Below, piece after piece: positions 25,376 to 37,147 of a stretch of 64,000 nt of DNA; within the stretch, counting starts at the first letter, position 1; the number at the start of each line of letters is the position of its first letter. The DNA is from Cinclus cinclus (Eukaryota; Chordata; Aves; Passeriformes; Cinclidae). Location of the stretch: NCBI RefSeq assembly GCF_963662255.1, contig NC_085052.1, forward strand, positions 14,359,151 to 14,423,150, given 5' to 3'. A program made the position numbers and the translations under genes. The notes beneath the pieces were generated by a model that was given only the letters and a program-made list of their open reading frames with translations, had not been told where the DNA came from and ran no database searches.

Positions 25376-27904
25376 GGACTCCCTTCCTTGCCTGGGAAGC
25401 AAGGGAGTGCAAGCAGGGCAAGGAGGGAATGCAGAGAGCAAAGCACAGAGGGAGCATCACAGCACTAAAGCAGAGACAAAGCAACATGCAGAGGAAGAAA
25501 GTGCCCTGGGATCATACAGCTTACATGCACCTATAGGGATCCTTGTTTATTTTTCCTTCACAAGAAAAAAGAAATTTTCCATCAGCTTCCTTGAACTGAA
25601 CTCAAATAGATGTCCTGGCTCCTGGGCATAATGGGAATGGGCCCATGGTATAGATGTTCAGGGAAAATTTCTCCTTGTTTGCTTAGACCAGATCAAATGT
25701 CATCTGTAGCTCAAGTTAGGTGTCTTAATTGCTAAGGTATGCTTTATTTGAAATTTAGTTTATTTACTTATTGTGAATAAGATTCAGAATGTAAATAATC
25801 TGAGAATCAGCACAATTTTTTTGCTGCAGCTTCTTATATTGAGTTTTTTTTTGAGCATCACTTCAGTTTCTGCCTGTCACCAGGATTGTACATTTTGTAA
25901 CGAAGGGTAAAACTCTTCGGAGTCCTATAAAGGGATAATTTACTAAATGGATCTATAGTTGTCCGTTTTTAACACACTGTATAACATCAGTTTAGCAGAA
26001 ATCTGATGTCACTTTCTGGAGACTGCTAAGGTGCAGACACTTTCTCATTCTCTTGACGAGTAGCACCTAATACCCTGCCATCCAAGGATCCTGGTGTCTC
26101 TGAGAAATATGTATGGATATATCTTCTGTGGATCAATCACAAACCAGGCAGCAAAACACAAACAGAGCAGTAATATTTGGTACAGCAATACATGAATTTC
26201 TGAATTTTCTTACACATGTCTAAAATGTCAAGTGAAGTATTTCTGGGGCAGCACTGTTGGGGTTTTTTTTGGTGTTTATTTAAAGTAACATTTTCCAGCA
26301 CAACGGAGAAATTTCTTCCTGTGTATAAAAATAATTAAAAATGTATATGGGGCACTAAACAGAGGTATGTTTTGTTCTCTGTGTGCTTTAAAACTGCCTT
26401 GTTTAAATATGTTACAGTGGTCTGGAGTGGATTCTCATCAGTTAAATTAAACTTATTTTGTATCTGGCACTTGTGTGCTGCAGACAAGCAGCTGCAAAGC
26501 ATATTATGCCTGCACATCAATTCCTTAAAGTATTTGGGAAAGACTGTACCTTTCTCCATCAGGTAGCAGAAATGTCAAGTAAATTTGGAAAAAGAAAGCC
26601 ATGAAAGGAAGTTTATAAGGATGTATTTCTATGGCTAACACTTTTGTCAGGTTTTGAACTAAGTCCCTCAGCTGCACTCCTGGAGCAAAGTTGTATCCTG
26701 TTATGTGATTTTCTGATTTCCAGTGCAGATGTGCCATTTCTTAGAAACATCACAAGATGTTTACTCAAAGAGAGAATTAAATCTGTGTGAATTCATTAAG
26801 TCAAGCACAGAACTGTAAGTATGTACCATGAGCCATATGTTTGTCTAAAGAAGTTCTGAATCGAATGAATGTTTATGCAAATAAATAGATGCATACACAA
26901 GTGACATACCAGATATATTAAGACATTACACATCCCTTCTTGAATCCAATCCTTTTCTTTACCCAGAAGCTGGGGACCTAAATTAATTAAACTGTAATAA
27001 GTTACTTTGCTCTGTGAAAATTATTTTCTAATTCTTCTTTCTGCTACAGCCACAGGTTTCGACAAAATGAACACTGAACTGTTACATAACCCTTCAGTTA
27101 GGAAAAGTAAATACACATACACGCTGAAGCTAAAACAGACTTAGTTTTTTATAAGCTTTTATAGTCTCATGTGAAATACAGAAGCAACAGCTGGGATTTT
27201 AAGCATACATCCCACTCACAGCACAAGCCTTCCACCCATCTGCAGAACAGCTATAATCATGTTCATTACCTTTTGTGAGATTAAATTTATGTTTATGTAA
27301 CCCTTTGATATTCTCTGTTATAAATTTCGAGTAAGGTAACAGGTTTGAATTGCTTTGTCCTCTCTCACAGATATGTTTTAATCTCATTAAGATATTTTCC
27401 CGCTATTCCGATGAGGATTTGGAATCAAAAAGATCAAGTTCCAGCACCTGCTCATCAGATAGACTCTCGATTTTCATATTGTGATAGGTATTACAAATCT
27501 ATCACAAATCTGTATTTCAGTTCATTAAGCTGAAAATATATCCAATTTTACTTTAAAAGAGCAGATGTCTAATACTCAGGACTTTCCAAGCTCCATCTGG
27601 CATTAGCCCAACAGCAAATTCTTTTTCTACAACTGTGAAAGAATCATGTTCCTAGAAGAAGTTAGAGGACAATGGAAGTCTGTGGAAGCAAGCCTGGGAT
27701 GGAAAGAGGCAAAAATCTGCAAGTAAACCACACGTATCTGCAAACTCTAAGTAACTATAACCACCACTTAGAGTCCCATGAAAACACTCTTTAGATTACA
27801 CCTGCTAGTAGAATTTGCAGTCATATTTTATACAACTGTATGTGTTTTAGAAACTGGTTGGCCTTATTTTCAGGTTGTCACTAAATCCATGGACATGAGA
27901 GCAG
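25376..27904. other. Intergenic sequence, nothing recognised
   Basis: This is AT-rich DNA with only short unsupported frames. No repeat family, RNA gene or exon is recognised. Confidence 0.5.
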
Positions 27905-28190
27905 TTGCATTAGGTCAGATCAAAGTTCTAAAGCTCTGTCACACCATCCAGGGAAAGCAGATGCCTAGGAGAAAAAGGCAGATAGGATATTTCCCTCTAA
28001 GTGTCTCTAGCTGCTTGCAGCTTGGGGCCTTTCTAAAGCAAACATTGGGTCTATCTGTTCAGTAATCCTCGATGGACTTCACAGTTTTTTCCTGTTTCCC
28101 CATTCATTAACTTGTGCAGTCCCTTTCAACCCATATAAAATATTTCCTTCAACATCAGAGGCTGCAAAAAGCAAACTACTGTCCCACGCT
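27905..28190 (-). mobile_element. CR1 LINE 3' fragment, minus orientation (diverged)
   Basis: On the plus strand the segment begins TTAGGTCAGATCAAAGTTCT and continues through AGCAGATGCCTAGGAG, AATCCTCGATGGACTT, AACTTGTGCAGTCCCTTT and AACCCATATAAAATAT to ATTTCCTTCAACATC. This is the order of the reverse complement of a well-known amniote and avian CR1 3' region (GGTCAGA-CAAAGGTCCAT, then ATGGACTT, TTGTCCAGTCCCTTTTTGAACCC, then ATCCACAACATC). It is clearly old, with many substitutions and small gaps. The 95-codon frame at 27778-28065 overlaps it and is not a gene. Confidence 0.75.
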
Positions 28191-30005
28191 ACCAAGTGGG
28201 ACCCTGTATTACTTTGGTAGCAGAGAGAAGCTTTAAATTACTCTAAGAAAGCAATTATGTCTGCTTCTGTATCAAAGGCCATAAAATAATTACTTATTTG
28301 CATAATTTACTGATGTTAACAGGAAATGTGCAAATAGATTTACTGTGGGGTTTCATGCTTAGAATAGGTGTTATTTTGATTAGTAGGTGTCTGTCATCTG
28401 TGTGAAATACTGTATGCATGGAAGTATCACCATGACAGCAATGGATCACTGCAGTCATGTGTGCATTCTGTATGAAGTAACAAAAGTGGCATGTCTTTAA
28501 AATTTGTCCATCAGTTATGCACCATCCCTGTGGATTGAAATTCCATACCAATGAACAAAAAGTATAATAACAGTACTATATGACCCAGCTGGGAATGGTG
28601 ACAAGGCAGCACATCTGCTGGAGATGTGGGAAGGATGGCAAGGATTAATGAATGCAGGCATCTCATGTGGACAAAAAATAAATAAGTATGAGAGACAAAG
28701 AGCTGAATTGATCTTTTTGCATTGGTGCTTATAAAAAAAGGAGCTTGAGGAAGTCCTGAATACAGGAGTATTATGTTTGTGGAGCTAACAGATTGCAGTG
28801 ACCCTAGGACTGCTTTGAGAAGAAAATGACAAGAGGAGTAGTAGTAAACACTGACCTTCAGGGAGGCCCGATAAAATTGTCTGGCAGAAGACCCAAAATG
28901 TACAAAAGAGACTCTGTTTTTCATAACATGTAATTTGACTTTGTAACTCATCGTCACTGCACTTAGTAATTGCAAAATTTTAATGGGTTCATAAGGTAAT
29001 TAATACAGTGATGAAAGAAAATGCACCAGCGCTATAAAGCATAATTCTAGTGATGTAACCTCACACTCAGGAAGTCTCTAAACCATAGGTACATGAAAGC
29101 TGGGAGTATGAATTACAAGAATGACAGCTCTCAAGTGGCACCATTTCCAAAGCATCTGTGGTGACCATGACTAAAGACAAGACTGGGTGCTAGGTGGTTC
29201 TTGAGAGTTTTGATCCATCTCAGCTGGTCTTGTGTTCCAGGCACTCCAGTTAGTGAAACCTATGCCCAGATTTGCAAAAATGATGGTATCAAGTACTTTT
29301 TTATAAAGCAAGAAAAGCTTTTTATACTTTTAAGTGCAAGAAAAATCGTTGCAAGTAAGACTCTTCACACAATTAATAATAGAAGATGTGCATTTTCACT
29401 CTGGTGGGTTTTCGGAGTGTCATCACCACTATTAAAAATAAAGAATGCACTCTATATATAGAAAGAAAAAGACAATTAAGAAGGAGATTATTTCTCTTCT
29501 ACAGTAGTTAAAAATTGCTGTACAAATATTATTTGTGATCTTCACTCATACTGTGCTGAGAAGATACAGCTGTTTCAACAAACCAGATAAGTATGTAGTG
29601 AAATAGAAAACAGATCTGCTGGGGAAGAAGGTAAAAATATACAGTATGTAAACTGTATGCTCTGAGACAAACTTCTTCATTCTGCACTCTGGTCCACTCA
29701 ATGGCTTTTTTCAGTATCTGCAGGAAAAGATGACTGGTTTGTACAATTAGTATGTGTTCCAGTATGCAAGATGCACAAATATTTGGCTGCTGTATATGAA
29801 CATAGGAGACAAGAATTAATTCTGTGCTAATGTGCAGAATATTAAAATGTTTCTACTGAGACTTTTAAGGCAGAATTCAATTGGTGACATTCAATTTCTC
29901 ACATTTAGTCAATGAAAGAAAACACTGATTTAACTCCTGAAAAGCAAAGATAGTTTGATTAAGTTTTAAATTGACTTTTTGCTCAGCAGCAACAAACACA
30001 ATGAG
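28191..30005. other. Intergenic sequence, nothing recognised
   Basis: This stretch contains a 154-codon minus-strand frame at 28511-28975 whose translation is rich in Ser, Leu and His and resembles no family I know. It has no codon-bias or splice support. Otherwise it is featureless AT-rich DNA. Confidence 0.5.
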
Positions 30006-30640
30006 CAAACCTGTAGTTTTCTGGATTCCCCTTCTTGCTCTTCTTGAATGTGAGGGACATCTTCCTTTATCCCATCATCAGGGATCTCCCTGACTGCCAC
30101 AAGCTGCCAAAGATGACAGAAAGTCACTCTGTGACAATGGCAACCAGCTCCCTCAGCACCTGGGATGTGCCCAAGAACAAACCTTGGCAGTGAATTCTGA
30201 GACACAGAAGGTACTGAGAAGTTCAGGTTTTTCTGTGTCCTTTGTCACTAGGACAAAGCAGCCTCGTTTTCCAATGACTCTGTATGAATCTTCCTTGCTG
30301 CCCTCCACATTCCTCACCAGTTTTGATCCCAGTGGATATTTGGCATTCCTGGTTCTGGCCCTGCATGCCTCGGCTACATTTCTGTGCTTCTTTCGAGTAG
30401 CCTGTCCCCGTGTTTGCACCCTGCATGTTGTGCAGTGCTGGAGCCCGTTCAGGAGTTCCTCATGTCCCCTCCCAGGCACCCTTGGCTTGCTGCCTGTCAG
30501 GATTCTCTGTTCTGCTCTAAAGGGGTTGTCCTTGAAGATCAACCACATCTCCTGGGCCCTTTGCCCTTCAGGGCACCTTCCTGAGAGATTTTGTTTGCCG
30601 TTTCCCTGCCTGAATCCTAATTTCATCTTGCTTTAGGTTT
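30006..30640 (-). pseudogene. CR1 LINE ORF2 relic (linker to start of reverse transcriptase)
   Basis: Read on the minus strand from about 30640 to 30006, the translation follows CR1 ORF2 between the endonuclease and the reverse transcriptase. A WLIFKD block is followed by GQATRKKHRNVAEACRART, then LVTKDTEKPELLSTF and EFTAK, then DNA matching the HPRVLRELA and GEVPDDW-FKKGKKEDPGNYR regions. A 157-codon frame (30153-30626) is still open. Breaks are visible. About 50-60 codons are missing between the FTAK and HPR blocks, a one-base loss at about 30165 puts a TGA right after HPR, and the frame shifts again within the following block. The catalytic RT motifs downstream are absent. Known of the family: CR1 ORF2 encodes endonuclease plus RT for target-primed retrotransposition. 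This copy is dead. Confidence 0.85.
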
Positions 30641-33281
30641 TACATAAAAGGCCTGTGTCTTCCCATCACAGTACTGTACCCTCTGCTTCCAGAAATGCTG
30701 AACTATGCAGCCACACACAGATTTCTGACTCTTCTTCATCTCCCACACTGTGGGCATGTGTGTACTGGCATTTCAAAATGAAATCAAACCCCCATTAGGT
30801 TAGTAATTCTATTAAAAAAATAGTCTTGCCCAACTTTGCCAGATGGGTCTCAAATAATATATTTTCTCATTTCAAGATCAGTAAGTAAAAGAAGAAAAAT
30901 CACTTTTCTTGCTCCTCTAAACATGACCTTCAATTTTTCCATTTCAAACTCAACTTGTCCATTTTATTCTTGATCCTTGCACCTACAATCTATATTAAAA
31001 AAAAAACCCTACTGTTTTGCCCTCTCCTTCAGTAACTCTGTAGTATATTGGTCAAAGCCAGCAGTACGTATCTGTTTTAGAATTGCTCACCTTTGTGGGA
31101 GCCTGTCACAACCTGTTTAATTCTTCCCACATGCTTTTTCTTTTTTAAACCCAACATAGATCCAAATAAATGGTTATTTCATCTTAAATGTTATATTTCA
31201 TTATTCAAAATCTATCTCACTATTGAAGATGGTAGTTTCATTTTCTGCTGGAGGGAAATATATTTATATATAGTATCAACACCATACCAGTGCAGTGTTT
31301 TTTTTTATTTAAAAATTACTTAGGTTGCATATTTAAATATGGGTGAGGCAAAAGTTCTCTCTCAAAATAGCCATAACACTTTTGTTTATTGTCAGAATCT
31401 GCCATTTACCATGAGGTTATCTCTTTTTCCATCCTCCTGGGCATACATCATGGTACAAGTAAATTGCTTCAGCACATTGATTCTAAACTGCTGAATTATT
31501 GGTGTCTATCACAGTATTCAAACGGGTTTGAAGAAAAACATCTTTCCCATTGCTGAGGGCTCTAAAGTGAAAGTAAATTAATAATTTATGTTTCAAACTT
31601 GCTTCCAGCATAGTCAGCAGCAAGCCTCTCATTGCTTACAGAGAGAAGTGTCCTGCTTCCTACACAGACTTTAGGGAGACTCTGCTGTGGACACAGCTGA
31701 ATGAATTAAAAGTTCCCATCAATATAACAATCCATGTGTGACAGCTCTGTGAAGAATGCACTCCTTTATTCACTGGGTGACAGTAACCAGACTTGTTCAG
31801 TTGAGAACATTTAACAAGAATGCAATTGGACAGATCTTCCGTCATTCTGACCAAGGCTAAATTTAAGCAGAAGCACCAGAAAATATAGGTCACTGATTAA
31901 TTCACTGAGATGCTGCATTCTTGCTCTGCAATAATCACTTAATGGCAAGTTAAAGCAAATACTTCAATGTGATAATTAATTCTGGGTACACATTATTAAG
32001 GTCAGAGGAGCTAACAGATTCACTAATGATTTCTATTTTTGAATATGGGACATTTCAATCAAGCATATATAAAATAGTAAATGTAAGGGAATTTAACAGT
32101 ATTTACTGGCTTAGTACATGATTAAACATTGACTACTGCTCAGCATGTAGAGGCATTAAATACTGCCATTCTATCAGAGGGGATATCCAATACTTTTGTT
32201 GAAATAAACGCTTTCAAAACTTCTGTTAAATTGAGTTATAACTTAACAAAAAATCCTGAACATTGTTAATATAGTGACTGACAGAAAAATAATTTTGACC
32301 TCTCCTATATCAGAATCATCTACGCATGAAGTGACAAAAATCCTTTTATCTCTAGACATGAGAAACAAAGCAGGGGTACATGAAGGTTCCCAATTCACTT
32401 AGGAAAGCCTCTTCTCAATTCCTCACATCCTCCTTGTTTGGCACAGAGGTGGATGGGACTGTATTGTTAAGGCTAACTGAGGTACCTACTATACAAGGAG
32501 CCTCCAGAGAATCCTGTATTCAGATATCCCAGCCACTGCAGAACTAACAGATCTTTATACATTATTAAACATCTCTTTTCCCCCCAGGATCTGCAGCAAA
32601 CCTATCTGCTTCTTTCTGGCTCTTGCTCTTCCTCTTTAAAATATGCAGACATCACAAAGAAGGTTTTTCATAGATTGAGGAGAAACTAGAACATATTTTC
32701 TTGACTACCCCTTTCCTACAGATTTAGACAGTGAGTAGAAAAGAAACCTGTATCTTCTTTCTACTTTATTCAGTTCTTCCTTTACACTATTACTGAAGTT
32801 ACTGGTGGTTTTTCTAAGCCAAAAGCTTAAGCAAGAGCCCTGAAAAACAACCATTTATTATGAATGTATTAGTACTACTACACCAATAGGTTGTCTATCT
32901 AATTAATCATAAAATAGAGTGAAAACCAGCATTAGTCCCATCTACATCTGTCACACTTAACTCTAAATGACAATATGAAATGTTTATAAGTCTCATTGAA
33001 CTGCTTATCCATCTCACTGACAGTGCTTTCAAACCATATGTGTTTATTTATCACCCTGGTGCCAATGAGCTGAGATCTCTCAATTTGAAGATGTTCATGG
33101 GTGGTGAAAAACTCCTATCTTAGCATTCCCTCCCTCCCTCAGGACCAGAATGAAATTCAGAAACTTCACTCACCTGTGATGGATAGAACAATGAGTTTCC
33201 AAAGATTATCCCTGGTTTTGACTACTTGCAACTCATCCCAGCATAGCTATTACAGGGAGGAGGAATCAAAATCTGGATACA

Positions 33282-33321
33282 CTTTCTTTCTTTTCTTTTT
33301 TGTTTTTTTTTTTTTTTTTTT
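33282..33321. repeat. Polypyrimidine / poly(T) tract
   Basis: CTTTCTTTCTTTTCTTTTTTG is followed by 19 consecutive T (33303-33321). The 123-codon frame over it is an artefact (Phe-rich). Confidence 0.85.
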
Positions 33322-36300
33322 GAGTTTTGTTTCTGGGTGGGATGATGCCTCATGTATTCCTTCTGTTTGCTTTTCTAAAAACCTTTGCAATGTGTTGTCT
33401 GATTTCAAACATACTCAAGTTAAAATGTTCAGACATAAAAAAGTCTCTGTGAGTTTTATGAAAACTGGATAGCCTCTGCATTAAAAAGACACTTGAGTTA
33501 GTACCTTCACATTGGAAAAGCATACAGAGCAAGGCTCAGCACCAATCTTTCCTTTCTGGCACACACCTGCGGTACTCCCAGAGGAACGGTGGATATTGGA
33601 GAGGGCGATGCAGAAACAGAAATGAGAAGGCAAGCTAGAATTATTGGAAAGGTCAGGAGGTGTAAGACTAAAGGACAGAAAGTCCTAAGGAAGATGGGGT
33701 GCACTTTACTTACGTGAATATGCCTGGTCCTTAACCTCATCCTCGTTCATTTTCTGATCTTCTAGGCTGCATTCTGGTATTTGCAGGTTAGAGGGACTAA
33801 ACACCCTTAGTCGTATTGTCCAAAAGTGCTTAAATCACTTGGGCAGTATAATTCACATAACTAAGGGTAGTTTAGACAGTTCAACTTACAGGGCATTAAA
33901 ATAGACAAAATATTTTTTTGTTACTGGCTGGCAGAAAAACAGTTTAATAAAATTCTGTGTACCTAAAATTTGACTTTCTAAACCTTATATTACCCAGAAG
34001 TTTATGAATCCTATAGTCCTACCCTCTTCTCCATTTGCAGTCTGTGTGGGTTTGTATTATTAAATAAGTTATACAAATTGCCTGGTGTACAATCTGCTCT
34101 GATGCTTAATCATAAGGTATGCTCAGATTTGTATGCCATCAATCAACTTTAAAAGGCAGTAGAGAAAAATATCATTTAAGGAGCTGTTTGGAAGTATCAG
34201 ACTTTGCAGGTGCTTTGGAAAGATCTGTCGTTATTCCTGAATTCCACATAAACATCATGCTTTGCCACCTTCCTCCCCTCTGACATCTGGTAACAAGAGT
34301 TCATATACAATGACTTATGCATGACCTATTTTTAATACTCATAAAATATGTTAATGTGACCCCTTTTTTGTTGGCCCATTTTTGAAGGCACTGAATCTGC
34401 TACAGGATCTTACATATTACCACTCTGCATGCAAAAATCTACCCTTTGCTTCTCTAGCAGTTTCACCATTCACCTTGCCCTCTTTGCCATTGTTCTGATT
34501 TAAGTTACCCATCTGACTTACTCACAGAGATGGCCATTAGGCAGTTATCACAAGAGGAGAATTAAATGATTGCTTGTGACTCCAAAATAACTGAAACCAA
34601 GTAAGACATGCAGCAGGTGTCCAATGGAAAATGATGCAAATAGATTTCAGATTTTTTTGTTGTTGTTCGGATTTTAGTTCATGGATAAGATTGCAAGAAT
34701 AAAACAGGTTTTTTTGTATGATTAAAAATTGTCTTGCTATATAAATGGATAAATGCTATAGCAATTTCAATTATGTTTGATTTTTGAAAGTTTCTGTTTG
34801 TAACTGCATATGAAAGGTATGATTCTGTATCCTTTAAAAGATGTTTTTAAAATAGATCTGACCATAGAATTTTCAGTATATTGCATCCATAATGTGTGTT
34901 TTTCTTCTCAGCAGGAATGGTTAACATAAATAATGAAGATTATTTCCAAATGGGTATTTATAAACCTGTTAGTGGAAACTCAGATATACTATTCCTTGAA
35001 AGGAATTCTGTGGCTTTAATTTACAATGACCAGTCAAATGAACATTTAGGAAGGAAATGTTAATGAAATAAGCCTTGGTAGTGCCTTCAAAAGCATCAGG
35101 AATAAGATGTAGGAGGACAAAACCTTTCTCCTTAACTCTGCTCTGACTCTGCAGATCACTGTGGACGTGAAACAGAGCCAAGACTTTGACTTTGTCCAGT
35201 CACTCACTGTTCACTGACACCTCTAATGTACTTGGGCTAAAGGATCACTTATCTCCCTGCCTGTACTCAGCAAGGACACACAGACTGAGGCTAGGCTGGT
35301 ATTTCTGCTTACAAGAAATGGACAGAAAGTTATTGGAATTCTTTTTCCTTCACCTTGTTGCCACCACACTATAGTTGTAAATATTTACTATCAGAGGCAA
35401 TTGCTGTCTCAGTTAATAAACCTCAATCTCTTCCATTCTCATGTAATGATTCATAAAATACTGCAATTTCCTGTGAGTGCATTATGCTATTTTGGCTGCT
35501 AAAAAATTGATTTTGAAAGCAAAAGAACTGAGAAAAGGAAGCATCAACTAAAGTCTCATTAGGGAAATGAAGGCATCTTGGACATCCAGGCAGAAAGCTG
35601 CATTTGTGTCCTAACAACCTAATGAGCCTTGTAACTTGTTGTTAAGTGAAAAAAGGAACTGTAAACTTCCCCAGTGAGCAATAGGTGCTAGAGACAGCAT
35701 CTTACCTTATCTTACAATTTACTTTTTCTCAGTTCTTCCTGTCTCTGAGGAAGTGGCATTTTGGCATTACTACAGCTGTGCCATAGTTCCCATAAAAATG
35801 AAAAGGTGGATGTTTAACATGAAAAAGCAAGTTTCTTATATCACTATGCAAGACCTCCACAACATGCAGATTAGGCATGTGCTGAGATTTATTACATTTT
35901 ATCTCAATAACAGAAATCTAATCTGTATTGATTAGGGCTAAAACCCATATATTTAATTTATTTTTTTCAAGAGTATTGAAGACTATAACAGGCAAAAGAC
36001 CATTTCTTTCTCTGTACCAGTTATTATATTCTTGATTCACTCCACCATTTAAGTCCTAGAGTAATCAGAACTAATCGTGATTATGAGTCAGTAATAAGTG
36101 CAGTCTAAGATTATGATATTTTAACATGTATTTCACTATTTAATTTTATGGTCCCAGTATCAAACCCAGTCCTATCCCAGCACTGTCAGAGTCCACAACT
36201 TCAAACATCACTGTTCAGGTCAGGACCAGGCACTGGTCTGAGCAGAGACTCTCATGTATTCACAGGACACCAAGCTCTCAAACAAAATTCCATACAATTA

Positions 36301-36905
36301 CACCACAGTTAAACCACAGCTTGAAACTCTTGCAAAACATTTTTTGCTGTATGGCTATTTTGGCATTCTCCTATATGAGATCCAGTCTTCAGACTTACTT
36401 TCATGCACAGAAGAGCATCCACAGCCTCTGCCATTTGGAAGCATTTCCTCAGTAAATGCAAAATGGCTTTTGCCCTTTGTGATACGTGTCCTTTTCTGAC
36501 AGCATTTTACGTGGGGTTGCAAGAGCCCTTATATTTTTGTAAATCAGTGATGATTCAAATTCATTAAAATTAATTTCCTTCTTGTTGTATCTAATTGCTT
36601 TGTTGATTTATGGAGATTGATTTTTTTTTCTCTTAAAAACTGGCAGTTTCCAAACATAAAGGGTATCCAGAGTATGTGTATATAGGGAAAGCTTGGCTGG
36701 GTCTAATGGGATCCTGCAGGTACCAGGGCTGTGTTCAAGGCAAGCATTTCTTTCATGCTCTGACAGAAAGTAACACATCATTTTCCAGCTGTCACTTCCC
36801 TGGTAACACAAAAAGGATTGTGGATAAATTATCAAACTAATTTACTTCAGTAAATTCTCTACTGAAGTGTCAAGTGTTTTTGCTATTTCTTTCTTGAGAA
36901 CACAC

Positions 36906-36917
36906 TTTTTTTTTTTT
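36906..36917. repeat. Poly(T) run
   Basis: Twelve consecutive T, no adjacent element recognised. Confidence 0.8.
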
Positions 36918-37134
36918 CTCAACACACTGGTGTTAGTGCTCAAAATTCCTTATCTCTGTAGTTACATGTTTCATATGGACATTACTGCTGGAAAAGTCTC
37001 CTGGAGCTGGCTGGAGGTTTTTTGTTGGAGATCAGGAGCCACAAATGGCCTCTGCAAGCCTGTTTGCTATCAACACCCCTCCAACCTCTCACTTGCTAAT
37101 GGTGAAAATCTTAATTGAAGTTTCTCAAAGAGTT

Positions 37135-37147
37135 AAAAAAAAAAAAA
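37135..37147. repeat. Poly(A) run
   Basis: Thirteen consecutive A, no adjacent element recognised. Confidence 0.8.

Noticed and set aside
25260..25631. 123-codon plus-strand frame
   Set aside because: It lies in the CR1 3' untranslated region and its downstream flank; not a gene.
28511..28975. 154-codon minus-strand open frame
   Set aside because: No resemblance to a known family, no splice or promoter context, AT-rich codon composition typical of random frames.
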